This document shows positions 9,453-18,622 of a stretch of 64,000 nt of DNA, one piece after another. The notes beneath the pieces are model-generated. The model had not been told where the DNA came from, did no database searches, and was given only the letters and a program-made list of their open reading frames with translations. This DNA comes from Flavobacteriaceae bacterium (lineage in GTDB: Bacteria; Bacteroidota; Bacteroidia; Flavobacteriales; Flavobacteriaceae): assembly GCA_002862645.1 (NCBI GenBank), contig PKDQ01000020.1, forward strand, positions 26,990 through 90,989, written 5' to 3'. The stretch's first letter is position 1. Each line of letters opens with the position of its first letter. A program made the translations under genes and the position numbers.

Positions 9453-9797
9453 TTATTTTACTTTATCGATAACTGCCTTAAAAGCATCTGGGTGGTTCAT
9501 GGCCAAGTCGGCCAATACCTTACGGTTTAGTGCAATGTTGTGTGCACTTACCTTACCCATAAATTGTGAATAGGACATGCCGTGTAATCTAGCACCAGCG
9601 TTTATGCGTGTGATCCACAAAGCACGAAAGCTGCGTTTTTTGTTTCTGCGATCGCGATATGCGTAAAGCATTGCTTTATCAACAGCATTTTTGGCAACTG
9701 TCCAAACGTTTTTTCTACGACCAAAGTACCCTTTGGCTTGTTTTAAAATTTTCTTTCTTCTTGCGCGTGATGCAACAGCATTTACTGATCTTGGCAT
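9453..9797 (-). CDS. rplT: 50S ribosomal protein L20
   Basis: 114 residues, very basic, typical L20: starts [20 protein letters not shown] and contains [18 protein letters not shown]20 binds 23S rRNA early in 50S assembly and in other bacteria represses its own operon. It is the last gene of the conserved cluster thrS-infC-rpmI-rplT, 60 bases after rpmI. No hairpin terminator is obvious in the nine bases before the tail of dnaB. Confidence 0.97.
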   Translation of the reverse strand: MPRSVNAVASRARRKKILKQAKGYFGRRKNVWTVAKNAVDKAMLYAYRDRRNKKRSFRALWITRINAGARLHGMSYSQFMGKVSAHNIALNRKVLADLAMNHPDAFKAVIDKVK

Positions 9798-9857
9798 AAT
9801 ATAGTGTTGGTGAAGCAGGCGGAGAATCTCACTTTTAAAGCCGACTTCAGGTTATTA

Positions 9858-10055
9858 TTATCTTAAACGAAGTTGTTCCTTAATGTTATCGGCATCGCTT
9901 TCATGTACCAACCCACTGTGAGTTAGTTTTAGCTTTCGCTTCTTTGATTTTTTAGTCAAAATATGACTCTTAAACGCATGCTTGCGTTTTATTTTACCTG
10001 AGCCTGTAAGCTTAAAGCGTTTCTTAGCACTCGATTTTGTTTTCATTTTAGGCAT
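9858..10055 (-). CDS. rpmI: 50S ribosomal protein L35
   Basis: 65 residues, highly basic, beginning [20 protein letters not shown] as L35 proteins do. It is part of the large subunit and is encoded between infC and rplT in most bacteria, as here. It starts 12 bases after the infC stop, so it is co-transcribed with infC and rplT. Confidence 0.97.
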   Translation of the reverse strand: MPKMKTKSSAKKRFKLTGSGKIKRKHAFKSHILTKKSKKRKLKLTHSGLVHESDADNIKEQLRLR

Positions 10056-10067
10056 AACTACTTCCTT

Positions 10068-10619
10068 TTATTTTTTCGGATTTATCAACATGATCATCCG
10101 TTTTCCTTCTAATTTAGGCAATTGTTCTACTTTGCCATAATCTTCCAAATCTTGTGCTAATCTTAGCAACAGGATATGGCCTTGTTCTTTAAAAACGATT
10201 GAGCGTCCTTTGAAAAAGACAAATGCCTTTAGCTTTGCACCTTCTTCTAAAAACTTGATTGCGTGTTTTTTCTTAAACTCGTAATCATGCTCGTCGGTTT
10301 GTGGTCCAAACCGAATTTCTTTTAACACCACTTTCGAGGCATTTGCCTTCATTACCTTTTCGCGCTTTTTCTGCTCGTAAAGGAATTTTTTATAATCGAT
10401 GATCTTACACACCGGTGGAGCTGCATTGGGTGAAATTTCAACCAAATCCAATTCCAATTCGTTTGCCTTCTGCAAGGCTTTTTGGAGCGGGTACACACCC
10501 ATCTCTACATTGTCGCCAACTAAACGTACTTCTTGGGCCCGTATCTTTTCATTGATTCGGTGCTTATCTTCTTTTATGATCCGAGCAGGTCCTCTGCTTC
10601 TTCTTCTACGTATCGCTAT
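10068..10619 (-). CDS. infC: translation initiation factor IF-3, probable AUA start
   Basis: 183 residues when read from ATA at 10617-10619. IF-3 keeps 30S subunits free and checks start-codon choice. The N-domain ([19 protein letters not shown], then [17 protein letters not shown]) and C-domain ([20 protein letters not shown]) are complete. The first in-frame ATG (10500-10502) lies inside the N-domain and would remove 39 conserved residues. Between it and the thrS stop there is no in-frame ATG, GTG or TTG; reading ATA as Met gives [11 protein letters not shown], like the MAIR start I recall for flavobacterial IF-3. E. coli infC uses AUU, so a rare start read by IF-3 itself for autoregulation is a reasonable inference. 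Confidence 0.93.
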   Translation of the reverse strand: MAIRRRRSRGPARIIKEDKHRINEKIRAQEVRLVGDNVEMGVYPLQKALQKANELELDLVEISPNAAPPVCKIIDYKKFLYEQKKREKVMKANASKVVLKEIRFGPQTDEHDYEFKKKHAIKFLEEGAKLKAFVFFKGRSIVFKEQGHILLLRLAQDLEDYGKVEQLPKLEGKRMIMLINPKK

Positions 10620-10639
10620 AACAAACGCGTTTAATTGAC

Positions 10640-12589
10640 TTAAAATGATTTTATTTCATCTGCAGCTTGACGTCTGATCAAATCTGCAAATGATGCTAAG
10701 GACATACTCCCTAGATCGTTACCTCCGTGGGCTCTAATGGAGACCGTTTCTTGCGCAGCTTCTTGTTCACCTATGATGGCCATAAAAGGCACCTTGCTCA
10801 TTTCAGCTTCGCGGATTTTTTTACCAATGGTCTCACTTCTATCATCCACGAGGGCGCGAATTTCGTTATTTTCTAAGAATTTTGAAACTTTTTTCGCGTA
10901 TTTTTCATGCTTTTCACTGACACAGAGTAACTGAACCTGTGTTGGGTTGAGCCATAAGGGGAAGTTACCACCAGTATGTTCGATTAAAATCGCAACAAAT
11001 CGTTCCATACTACCAAAGGGCGCGCGGTGTATCATGACAGGTCGATGCAGCTCATTGTCGTTCCCTTTGTACGTAAGGTCAAAACGCTCAGGAAGGTTGT
11101 AATCCACCTGTATGGTGCCCAGCTGCCAGCTTCTTCCCAAGGCATCTTTCACCATAAAGTCGAGCTTGGGACCGTAAAAGGCGGCTTCTCCTGTTTCCAC
11201 AACATAGTCCAATCCTTTTTGGTCAGCTACTTCAATAATAGCTTGTTCTGCTTTCTCCCAGAGTTTTATATCGCCGATATATTTCTCTGGTTTTTCGGGG
11301 TTACGAACCGATACTTGGGTTTTAAAGTCTCTAAAGCCTAATGCATTAAATACATAAAGGACAAGATTAATAACGCCCATAAACTCGTCGTTGAGTTGTT
11401 CTGGAGTACAAAAAATATGCGCATCATCTTGTGTAAATCCGCGTACACGCGTAAGCCCGTGCAGTTCGCCACTCTGTTCATAGCGGTATACGGTGCCAAA
11501 TTCGGCTAGCCTGATGGGTAGGTCGCGGTAACTCCATGGCGAGGCGTTATAAATTTCGCAATGGTGTGGGCAATTCATCGGCTTTAACAAGAACTCTTCG
11601 CCTTCTGCAGGTGTGTTTATAGGTTGAAAGCTATCGGCGCCATATTTTTCATAGTGCCCTGAAGTCACGTATAATTCTTTTTGTCCAATGTGCGGCGTTA
11701 CGACTTGCTGATAGCCCGCTTTGGTTTGCGCTTTGCGCAAAAACTGCTCGAGTCTTTCGCGCAGTGCTGCTCCTTTGGGCAGCCAAAGCGGTAGGCCTTG
11801 TCCTACTTTCTTGGAAAAGGTAAACAGTCCAAGTTCAGCGCCTAACTTGCGGTGGTCACGTTTTTTTGCTTCTTCCAGTAGCTCTAGGTGTTCTGCTAGA
11901 AGTTTTTGTTTTGGAAAAGATACTCCATAGATTCGGGTAAGCTGTTTATTTTTTTCGTCCCCACGCCAGTATGCTCCTGCAATATTGGTGAGTTTTACAG
12001 CTTTTATCATGCCGGTATTGGGAATATGCCCACCGCGACACAGATCCGTAAAATCATCGTGATCGCAAAAGGTGATGGTGCCATCATCTAAGTTTTCAAT
12101 AAGTTCTGTTTTGTATTCGTTTCCTGCTGCTTTGTAAAAGGCGAGGGCTTCAGATTTGGAAATCAAACGCAAGGCAAAGGCGTGTTTTCCTCTTGCGAGT
12201 TCGATCATGCGTTTTTCAATGGTAGGCAAGTCTTTTTCGGATATGCTGTGTTCGCCTAGGTCTATATCGTAATAGAAACCACTGTCAATAGCTGGGCCTA
12301 TGGTGAGTTTAATACCTGGATACATTTGTTCAAGCGCTTGCGCAAGCAGGTGCGCACTGGAATGCCAAAACGCTTTTTTTCCTTGGTCGTTATTCCAGGT
12401 AAACAAGACCAGTTCACCATCCTTTTGGAGTGGGGTAGTTGCTTCTATGGTGGTTCCGTTATAGGATGCAGAGATTACCGCACGCGCAAGGCCCTCGCTT
12501 ATGGATTGCGCAACCTCAAAGGGCGTACTGCCCTTGGGCATTTGCTTTATGGCCCCATCGGGCAAACGTATAGCTATTGTTGTACTCAT
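10640..12589 (-). CDS. thrS: threonine-tRNA ligase
   Basis: 649 residues, full-length class II ThrRS. In order: the TGS domain (about 1-62), the editing domain with [17 protein letters not shown] and the zinc-type CRGGHIP motif, the catalytic core with [10 protein letters not shown] and [25 protein letters not shown], and the anticodon-binding domain after about residue 545. It charges tRNA-Thr and in other bacteria controls its own translation. It heads the cluster with infC, rpmI and rplT; infC begins 20 bases after its stop. A complete promoter lies directly before the ATG. Confidence 0.97.
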   Translation of the reverse strand: MSTTIAIRLPDGAIKQMPKGSTPFEVAQSISEGLARAVISASYNGTTIEATTPLQKDGELVLFTWNNDQGKKAFWHSSAHLLAQALEQMYPGIKLTIGPAIDSGFYYDIDLGEHSISEKDLPTIEKRMIELARGKHAFALRLISKSEALAFYKAAGNEYKTELIENLDDGTITFCDHDDFTDLCRGGHIPNTGMIKAVKLTNIAGAYWRGDEKNKQLTRIYGVSFPKQKLLAEHLELLEEAKKRDHRKLGAELGLFTFSKKVGQGLPLWLPKGAALRERLEQFLRKAQTKAGYQQVVTPHIGQKELYVTSGHYEKYGADSFQPINTPAEGEEFLLKPMNCPHHCEIYNASPWSYRDLPIRLAEFGTVYRYEQSGELHGLTRVRGFTQDDAHIFCTPEQLNDEFMGVINLVLYVFNALGFRDFKTQVSVRNPEKPEKYIGDIKLWEKAEQAIIEVADQKGLDYVVETGEAAFYGPKLDFMVKDALGRSWQLGTIQVDYNLPERFDLTYKGNDNELHRPVMIHRAPFGSMERFVAILIEHTGGNFPLWLNPTQVQLLCVSEKHEKYAKKVSKFLENNEIRALVDDRSETIGKKIREAEMSKVPFMAIIGEQEAAQETVSIRAHGGNDLGSMSLASFADLIRRQAADEIKSF

Positions 12590-12596
12590 GAAGTAG

Positions 12597-12626
12597 CAAA
12601 GATAAGCGGAATGTGGAAGTGTTCAA
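12597..12626 (-). promoter_or_regulatory. thrS promoter, -33 TTG / -7 TATCTTTG
   Basis: On the minus strand TTG (12624-12626) is followed by exactly 19 bases and TATCTTTG (12597-12604), the full Bacteroidota sigma-ABfr consensus. The box ends seven bases before the thrS ATG (12587-12589), so the expected start site is within a few bases of the start codon and the message would have almost no leader. Confidence 0.7.
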
Positions 12627-12657
12627 GAACTTTTTGAGGGATAGTCATTAATTTGCG

Positions 12658-12876
12658 CTATTCTTCATTAAACAGCCCTTTAACTATCATACGAATGGCC
12701 CAAAAACCGAGAGCAATTGAAGCGATACACATTAGGATGGCAACACCCAAAACGGGGATGTACATGGGATGTTCTTGATTTTTAAAGGCAGATGTCAACA
12801 CGGTAGGACCGATAAAAGCCAACACTACTGCATATGCCATAGCACGAAGACCGCTAAAGAGATTTTTTTTGTTCAT
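12658..12876 (-). CDS. small two-helix membrane protein (DUF6095-like)
   Basis: 72 residues with two hydrophobic helices (about 12-31 and 41-64) separated by a short polar loop (KNQEHPMY). It resembles the small DUF6095 family that I recall from Flavobacteriaceae; no function is known. It starts five bases after the DUF4249 stop on the same strand and probably belongs to that transcript, with thrS following under its own promoter. Confidence 0.65.
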   Translation of the reverse strand: MNKKNLFSGLRAMAYAVVLAFIGPTVLTSAFKNQEHPMYIPVLGVAILMCIASIALGFWAIRMIVKGLFNEE

Positions 12877-12881
12877 CTTTA

Positions 12882-13676
12882 TTATTCAACAGCCGTAAAG
12901 ATAAGACTATCTCGTTCTACGACCCTAAAATAACCCAGTGGATAGTCTTGACTGTTGGTGGTATTTTGAATATTACCACGCAAGCTGGACTTGGCTGTTG
13001 CAAATGGACCGCCCCCGTCTTGTCCTGCATGAGAAATTAAGATTTGCATATAGGTATAAAAATCCCTGTCAACACCCATTAGATAAATGGGAGTTGGCGT
13101 GTTTTTGGGAAAATACTTATCGTAAAAAAACGAAAAGCTGATTTTATTGCCGTTGTAGAACTCATCACGTGTCACAAATAAGTTGTTGTAACCAAAATCC
13201 ATGAGGTAATAATTGCCAGGTTCGGGTCTATCGGTAAGGCTAACTACGGCTTCAACTTGATCGCCAGTAATAAGGGTGTTTTCTCCTTGTATCACGCTGT
13301 CTACAGGCGTTGAAAGCACTAGTGATTCTGTGGCAGTATACGTGGCTGTATCAACAAATAAGCTGAGTGTAAAAGTGTCGTTTTCGGCAACGTCAACATT
13401 GTAAATGTAGTAATGTCCGGGTGCGTCTTCTTGCGCCGTAAAAATCATATCTAATTGTTGAAGGGTTACCGTAGCGTTTGATACATAGGGCACTTCCTCG
13501 TCGTAGTAATCGGCTGTTCGCGATATAATTACTTCCAAAGTTCCTGGAGTTTGCCCGAGGTTACGCCAAAGCATGGCGTCTATGACCAATTTGTTTTCGA
13601 CGGCTGGTAAGGCCACATTAATGGGGTCCTCACAACCCACCAATAACAATCCCAATACACAAATTATTTTTTTCAT
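12882..13676 (-). CDS. DUF4249 lipoprotein, partner of the upstream TonB receptor
   Basis: 264 residues with a short lipoprotein signal (LLLVGCED, lipidated Cys15) and a beta-rich body typical of DUF4249 (VENKLVIDAMLW, SNATVTL, GHYYIYN, NYYLMDFGY). Members are encoded next to TonB-dependent receptors in Bacteroidota and are thought to be surface or periplasmic partners; their ligand is unknown. Its ATG shares one base with the receptor stop (TGATG), so the two are translationally coupled. At 264 residues it is on the short side for the family. Confidence 0.8.
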   Translation of the reverse strand: MKKIICVLGLLLVGCEDPINVALPAVENKLVIDAMLWRNLGQTPGTLEVIISRTADYYDEEVPYVSNATVTLQQLDMIFTAQEDAPGHYYIYNVDVAENDTFTLSLFVDTATYTATESLVLSTPVDSVIQGENTLITGDQVEAVVSLTDRPEPGNYYLMDFGYNNLFVTRDEFYNGNKISFSFFYDKYFPKNTPTPIYLMGVDRDFYTYMQILISHAGQDGGGPFATAKSSLRGNIQNTTNSQDYPLGYFRVVERDSLIFTAVE

Positions 13677-16045
13677 CAGAAGCGTATGTTATAAGTTACA
13701 GAAGGTATGATACCGAATATGGAGAGCTTATAGGCTTGGTTTTTTCCTGTTTCGGGATCTTGTTTAAAGCTAATGGTAGCAGCATTTCTACGGTTGTAAA
13801 TATTGTAGATGCCAAACACCCAGCTTCCTTTTATTTTTTTGTCTTGTTGTTTTTCTGGGGTCAGAGTTGCAGCGATGTCTATGCGGTGGTAGGTGGGCAG
13901 CCGCTGTCCGTTGCGTTGTCCAAAACTTGGCACTCGGGTTCCCATAAACTCATATTGTCCTAGGGGATAGGTTATGGGTTGGCCCGTTTGCAAAACAGCA
14001 TTGGCATCCCACTTCCATTTTTTGTTGTGGCTATAGCTCAAGCTCAGGCTCAGGTCATGGGTTTTGTCATAGGCCGATCGGTACCAAGCACCTTGGTTGA
14101 TGCCGGGCTCGTCGGCTCGTGCACCAGGAGTTCTTTGTTCTGCACGTGACCAGCTATACCCTGCCATTCCAGTGACTTTTCCCTGTGTTTTTCTGAACAA
14201 GAGTTCGAGCCCGTAAGCTCTTGCAGTACCAGGTAGTAATATCTGTTCTATGGCTTCATTGGCAACCAGTTCTGCACCGTCTATGTAGTCATACCTGTTA
14301 TCTGTATGTTTATAGAAAATTTCCGTTTCAATTGAATTGCCATTTTCTCTTTCTGTCACATATCCCAATGCCCATTGGTCAGACTGTTGGGGCTTGAGGT
14401 AACGCCCACTAGGCGTCCACACGTCTAGGGGGGTAGGCGAGGTTGTGTTGGATATCAGGTGTAAATATTGGTTTACACGCTGATAACTCGCCTTCCACGC
14501 ATTTCGCTCTTGACGATAGGCAAGCGTAAAGCGGGGTTCTAAATTGGTGTAATATTGCTTGCTCTCTGCTTTGCTATAAAAACCCAGAGTAGTACCTTGT
14601 TGGTATATGCCCAAGGCTGTGTTGTACGTGAGGGGTTGGGCATTGACATATTCCAATAAACCAGATTGTGCCAAGCGATTGAACTGATTAATGCGCAGGC
14701 CGTAGTGTAGCGCCAGTTTGGGTGAGATATCGTGTTTGGCACTTAAGTATATTGAAGCCTCAGCAGCAAACTTGTTTTGCAACTGCTCGCTATTAAACCC
14801 AGAAGTGGCGGTTAAGGGCTGTATGTAGCCAGGATTAAAACTATAATAAGTGCCTTGTACTCCTGTTTCCAAGGTCATTTTTTCCGATACGTTATAGCTT
14901 AAATCGTATTTAACATTAAAATTCTGAATTCCCGAATCCCAGTCAAAGCCAACAAAGTCAAGTGCGAGCCCGTAGTAGTAGTCGCTGTATATTAGGGAGA
15001 GGTTTCCAAATACTTTAGGCGAAAAAATGCGATTCCAACGCAGGTTTACTACCGTATTGCCATAGGTGTTTTTAAAGGTATTGTCAAAGGCTACCACATC
15101 ACGGCCAAAGTAGCCCGAAAGCAGCAGCCGATTTTTTTCATCTATGGGTAAGGTGATCTTAGTATTCAAGTCATAAAAATAGGCTGTGTTGGGCTGGTCA
15201 AATGCTTTTAGAAAAAGGTGGGCGTAGGTGCCTCTTCCAGCGACTAGAAAAGATCCTTTTCCTAGCGGCCCTTCGAGCAAACCACGACTTGAAACGGCCC
15301 CTATACCCCCATTAAACCGCAAGCGGTCCTTAGCACCCTCTTTTTGGTCGATACGCAGCACGGACGAAACCCTTCCCCCATAGGCGGCGGGTATTCCTCC
15401 TTTATAGAGTTGGATGTCTTTGATGGCATCGGAGTTAAAAACAGAGAAAAATCCAAACAGGTGGGAGGAGTTAAAGATGGTAGCCTCGTCGAGAAGTATT
15501 AGGTTCTGGTCAGCACCACCACCACGTACGTTAAAACCCGATGCTCCCTCGCCTGCACTAGTTACTCCAGGCAGCAGTTGTATGGTTTTTAGCACGTCAG
15601 ATTCGCCAAAGACCACAGGTGTTTGCTTGATGGTTTTGGCTGATAAGCGGTTGATGCTCATTTCAGGCGAACGCATCCGTATGCGTTCAATATCTTCAGT
15701 GACCACAACCTCTTCTAGCTCTTCGCTTTGTATGGCAAGGCTTACATCCAATTTCCTGTTTTGGTCTAGGTTGATTTGAGTACGTTTGGTTTCAAATCCA
15801 ATATTTTGATAGATGATTTGATAGGTTCCAGCAGGCAGTGTGAGGGAATACACCCCGTAGTTATTACTCACTGTTCCTAGGGATGTACCTTCGGCATAGA
15901 TAGTAACGCCCAACAGGGTTTCTTGAGTGTCGGCAGTTGTTAGGGTTCCGCTAAGGGTGTAGGATTGTGCATAGGCTGATAGTCCCACGCAAACCAATAA
16001 AGTAGTGATGTAACGTATCAAAGCATTTTTTTCAAAGATACGCAA
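13676..16045 (-). CDS. TonB-dependent outer membrane receptor with carboxypeptidase-like domain
   Basis: 789 residues. Signal peptide to about residue 27 (GLSAYAQ), a CarboxypepD_reg-like domain (28-115), a plug domain containing GEGASGFNVRGGGADQNLILLDEA, and a beta-barrel ending IPSVTYNIRF. It should import a ligand across the outer membrane using TonB energy; the substrate is unknown. No ATG is usable: the frame opens at TTG 16043-16045, six bases after the icd stop. A second TTG at 16019-16021 gives MIRYITTLL, an equally good signal peptide, and a TATCTTTG box at 16033-16040 would favour it. Coupled to DUF4249 downstream. Confidence 0.88.
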   Translation of the reverse strand: MRIFEKNALIRYITTLLVCVGLSAYAQSYTLSGTLTTADTQETLLGVTIYAEGTSLGTVSNNYGVYSLTLPAGTYQIIYQNIGFETKRTQINLDQNRKLDVSLAIQSEELEEVVVTEDIERIRMRSPEMSINRLSAKTIKQTPVVFGESDVLKTIQLLPGVTSAGEGASGFNVRGGGADQNLILLDEATIFNSSHLFGFFSVFNSDAIKDIQLYKGGIPAAYGGRVSSVLRIDQKEGAKDRLRFNGGIGAVSSRGLLEGPLGKGSFLVAGRGTYAHLFLKAFDQPNTAYFYDLNTKITLPIDEKNRLLLSGYFGRDVVAFDNTFKNTYGNTVVNLRWNRIFSPKVFGNLSLIYSDYYYGLALDFVGFDWDSGIQNFNVKYDLSYNVSEKMTLETGVQGTYYSFNPGYIQPLTATSGFNSEQLQNKFAAEASIYLSAKHDISPKLALHYGLRINQFNRLAQSGLLEYVNAQPLTYNTALGIYQQGTTLGFYSKAESKQYYTNLEPRFTLAYRQERNAWKASYQRVNQYLHLISNTTSPTPLDVWTPSGRYLKPQQSDQWALGYVTERENGNSIETEIFYKHTDNRYDYIDGAELVANEAIEQILLPGTARAYGLELLFRKTQGKVTGMAGYSWSRAEQRTPGARADEPGINQGAWYRSAYDKTHDLSLSLSYSHNKKWKWDANAVLQTGQPITYPLGQYEFMGTRVPSFGQRNGQRLPTYHRIDIAATLTPEKQQDKKIKGSWVFGIYNIYNRRNAATISFKQDPETGKNQAYKLSIFGIIPSVTYNIRF

Positions 16046-16051
16046 CTGAGC

Positions 16052-17281
16052 TTATGCAGCTAATGCCTTGTCTAAATTTTCTTTGATAGCAGCAAGAAAA
16101 TCTTGTGTCGACAAATAGTCTTCACGTGTCATTTCTTCCTTGTGGATAAGCATGGCAAGGTCTTTGGTCATTTGACCACCCTCTACGGTTTGGATACAAA
16201 CTTCTTCAAGTTTTGCACAAAATTCAGCTAAGTCTCTATTGTTGTCCAGTTTGGCACGATGTGCCAATCCGCGAGTCCATGCAAAAATAGATGCAATAGG
16301 GTTGGTAGAAGTTTCTTTGCCTTGTTGGTGTTGACGGTAGTGGCGCGTCACGGTGCCGTGTGCAGCTTCTGCCTCCAGCGTTTTGCCGTCTGGTGTTACG
16401 AGTGTAGAAGTCATCAGTCCAAGTGAACCAAAGCCTTGGGCTACGGTATCGGACTGTACGTCACCATCGTAATTCTTACACGCCCACACAAAGCCTCCGC
16501 TCCATTTCATGGCTGCGGCCACCATATCGTCAATAAGACGGTGTTCGTAGGTAATCCCTAGGGCTTCAAACTGGTCGATAAATTCGTTTTCAAATACTTC
16601 TTGGAAGATGTCTTTAAAACGACCGTCATATGCTTTCATGATGGTATTTTTAGTAGACAGGTATAAGGGCCATTTTTTACTGATGGCACGGTTCATACAT
16701 GATCGGGCAAAGCCGTAAATGGACGAGTCAATATTGTACATACTCATCGCCACACCGCCCTCTTGGAAATTATACACTTCCCATGATTTGGCTTCGCTAC
16801 CGTCTTCGGGGGTAAAGGTCATGGTGAGCTTACCTTTTCCTTTTATTACCGTATCCGTTGCGCGGTATTGATCCCCAAAAGCGTGACGACCGATACAGAT
16901 GGGCTGTGTCCAACCTTGTACGTAGCGAGGTACGTTCCTCATGATGATGGGCTCACGAAATACGGTTCCACCTACAATATTTCTAATGGTTCCGTTGGGC
17001 GAGCGCCACATTTCTTTGAGATCAAATTCTTCTACGCGGTTTTCATCAGGGGTAATGGTAGCACACTTGATGCCCACGCTGTATTTTTTTATGGCTTCCG
17101 CAGCATCAATGGTAATTTGATCGTTGGTGGCATCACGTGAAGTAACGCTTAGATCATAGTACAATAATTCTACATCTAGGTAGGGTAGTATGAGTTGTTG
17201 TTTAATGAAATCCCAAATGATACGTGTCATTTCATCTCCGTCCATTTCTATTACTGGATTTGCTACGTGGATTTTAGCCAT
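16052..17281 (-). CDS. icd: NADP-dependent isocitrate dehydrogenase (eukaryotic-type)
   Basis: 409 residues of the homodimeric, eukaryote-like NADP-IDH subfamily. It starts with [20 protein letters not shown], has the [11 protein letters not shown] substrate-loop region and [20 protein letters not shown] near residue 300. It converts isocitrate to 2-oxoglutarate with NADPH in the TCA cycle. A strong terminator separates it from rplS, and a TATATTTG box lies 20 bases before the ATG. The TonB receptor begins only six bases after its stop, an odd neighbour for a TCA enzyme. Confidence 0.96.
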   Translation of the reverse strand: MAKIHVANPVIEMDGDEMTRIIWDFIKQQLILPYLDVELLYYDLSVTSRDATNDQITIDAAEAIKKYSVGIKCATITPDENRVEEFDLKEMWRSPNGTIRNIVGGTVFREPIIMRNVPRYVQGWTQPICIGRHAFGDQYRATDTVIKGKGKLTMTFTPEDGSEAKSWEVYNFQEGGVAMSMYNIDSSIYGFARSCMNRAISKKWPLYLSTKNTIMKAYDGRFKDIFQEVFENEFIDQFEALGITYEHRLIDDMVAAAMKWSGGFVWACKNYDGDVQSDTVAQGFGSLGLMTSTLVTPDGKTLEAEAAHGTVTRHYRQHQQGKETSTNPIASIFAWTRGLAHRAKLDNNRDLAEFCAKLEEVCIQTVEGGQMTKDLAMLIHKEEMTREDYLSTQDFLAAIKENLDKALAA

Positions 17282-17301
17282 GGTTATTTGTTTAGTGGGC
17301 G

Positions 17302-17309
17302 CAAATATA
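17302..17309 (-). promoter_or_regulatory. -7 box (TATATTTG) for icd
   Basis: TATATTTG on the minus strand, 20 bases before the icd ATG and just past the rplS terminator, so icd needs its own promoter here. No -33 TTG is present at the expected spacing. Confidence 0.45.
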
Positions 17310-17325
17310 CGTCCGGATTAGGTAT

Positions 17326-17359
17326 AAAAAAACAGCAGCTCAATGTTTTGAACTGCTGT
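17326..17359 (-). terminator. intrinsic terminator after rplS
   Basis: On the minus strand an 11-bp stem (ACAGCAGTTCA pairing with TGAGCTGCTGT, one G-T pair) with a six-base loop spans 17332-17359, followed directly by seven T (17326-17332). It is 42 bases past the rplS stop and should end that transcript before icd. Confidence 0.85.
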
Positions 17360-17401
17360 GTTGGGTTAGTAACAAAAAATGTCTTTCCACGGGGTTTTAG
17401 C

Positions 17402-17755
17402 CTATCTGTCTTGACGTTCTTTGATACGTGCTTTTTTACCGGTTAGTTCACGGAAATAAAAAATACGTGAGCGGCGTACTTTCCCGCGGGCATTTACCTC
17501 TATTTTCTGAATACCAGGCAAATTGATTGGGAATATACGTTCTACGCCTACAGTACCTGACATTTTGCGAATGGTAAAAGTCTTGGTAGCACCGCTTCCC
17601 TTGATTTGAATTACGACACCCTTAAAAAACTGAGTACGTACTTTACTTCCTTCTCTTATTTCGTAATAGACGGTTATGGTATCTCCAGCTTGAAAGCTTG
17701 GAAGTTCTTTTTTTGGCACAAATTCATCCTGAACATATTGTAGTAAGGGCTCCAT
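17402..17755 (-). CDS. rplS: 50S ribosomal protein L19
   Basis: 117 residues, typical L19: FQAGDTITVYYEIREG, QFFKGVVIQIKGSG, TIRKMSGTVGVERIFP and the basic GKVRRSRIFYFRELTGKKARIKE tail. L19 sits at the 30S-50S interface. In most bacteria rplS directly follows trmD; here they are on the same strand but 867 bases apart. rplS has its own complete promoter and its own terminator, so it is an independent unit. Confidence 0.97.
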   Translation of the reverse strand: MEPLLQYVQDEFVPKKELPSFQAGDTITVYYEIREGSKVRTQFFKGVVIQIKGSGATKTFTIRKMSGTVGVERIFPINLPGIQKIEVNARGKVRRSRIFYFRELTGKKARIKERQDR

Positions 17756-17821
17756 TTAGTTTGGTTTTAAATGATAGTTATGAAACATGCACGTACATCG
17801 CCAGCGGTTTCAAAGCAACTG

Positions 17822-17851
17822 CAAATATAACCCATATACTTTAGTCCACAA
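17822..17851 (-). promoter_or_regulatory. rplS promoter, -33 TTG / -7 TATATTTG
   Basis: On the minus strand TTG (17849-17851, within a T-run) is followed by exactly 19 bases and TATATTTG (17822-17829), a textbook Bacteroidota promoter. The start site should be near 17815-17818, leaving a leader of about 60 bases before rplS. Confidence 0.8.
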
Positions 17852-18622
17852 AAAAATAAATCAAATCGATTTTTCGATTTTAATATAATACTTTTTGGAA
17901 TTTTAAAGACGAAATTTCATTAGACTACTTAAAGTTCATGTATTTTTATATTTATTCCATGCTGTTTTAATGTACTTTTTATTGATGCTATCTGAAACAA
18001 AATGGTCCTTCAGATAAATTTGGCACTGTATTTAAATAACTACTTTAACCATCTTTAATTGGGTTAGCAATAGTTGGTTATATTTTACAAAACAAAATTA
18101 TTGACAATAAAGTTATACAAACTAACCAATCAAAATGCTAATAAACCAAATGAAACTCCTACTGTCCTCAAATCAATTAATGGCATTCTTCATTTATTGT
18201 TGGGGCTATGATATCTTTTTTCCTTTTCAAACCCTTGAGCAAGGAATGGAAGCAGATTTTAAAATCCCTTTTGTCCATTTAAGACTAAGGGCTTGGATTT
18301 AAACAGTTCATGTTGTGAACCAATGCGGTTATTAATAATGAGACCTACCCAATTGTTTGTGCGATGACTCAATCACAATAACGTTTGGTTGTTCATTTTG
18401 CAACCCAAACACTCTATGCAAAAGAACAGATGACAACCGTAAGAAGAAACCCACTTTTTTTGTCGTTGTACGTTGGCATCTCAAATAATTACTACACCAC
18501 TGCAACGCAAGCAATACCAAAACAAGATTGAGAACCTCTCTGGGCAAGCTAAGCCATGAAGTTTCTGAGGAAACTGAGCCTGTCGAAGGGACCGAACTGT
18601 TTGTAATGATTGATTTGACCTC
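17852..18622 (-). other. gene-poor AT-rich spacer between trmD and rplS
   Basis: About 770 bases with no convincing gene. Visible items: a 7-bp hairpin AAATCGA-TTTT-TCGATTT (17863-17880); a possible 55-codon forward frame at 18135-18302 that I do not recognise; a stem with 9-base arms and one bulge (18383-18391 with 18401-18410); and a REP-like repeat at 18560-18590. A 71-residue minus-strand frame (18332-18547) has no family resemblance. Base composition is more AT-rich than the flanks in the first half, so it may be the remains of inserted or decayed DNA. Confidence 0.6.
18560..18590. repeat. REP-like palindromic repeat
   Basis: A perfect hairpin AGTTTC-TGAG-GAAACT (18560-18575) is joined to CTGAGCCTGTCGAAGGG (18574-18590). 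The second part, read on the minus strand as CCCTTCGACAGGCTCAG, is like a short intergenic repeat I recall as widespread in Bacteroidota and other genomes, often near REP-associated tyrosine transposases. Only one copy is seen in this window. Confidence 0.5.

Noticed and set aside
15414..15779. 121-residue open frame on the plus strand inside the TonB receptor
   Set aside because: Antisense to the conserved plug domain, Ser-rich low-complexity product and no promoter; treated as a shadow frame.
17863..17880. Hairpin AAATCGA-TTTT-TCGATTT as a terminator of trmD
   Set aside because: Very AT-rich stem without a directly adjoining T-run and over 740 bases from the trmD stop; too weak to call.
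18332..18547. 71-residue minus-strand frame in the trmD-rplS spacer
   Set aside because: No recognisable family, no promoter, mixed hydrophobic and basic composition; likely chance.
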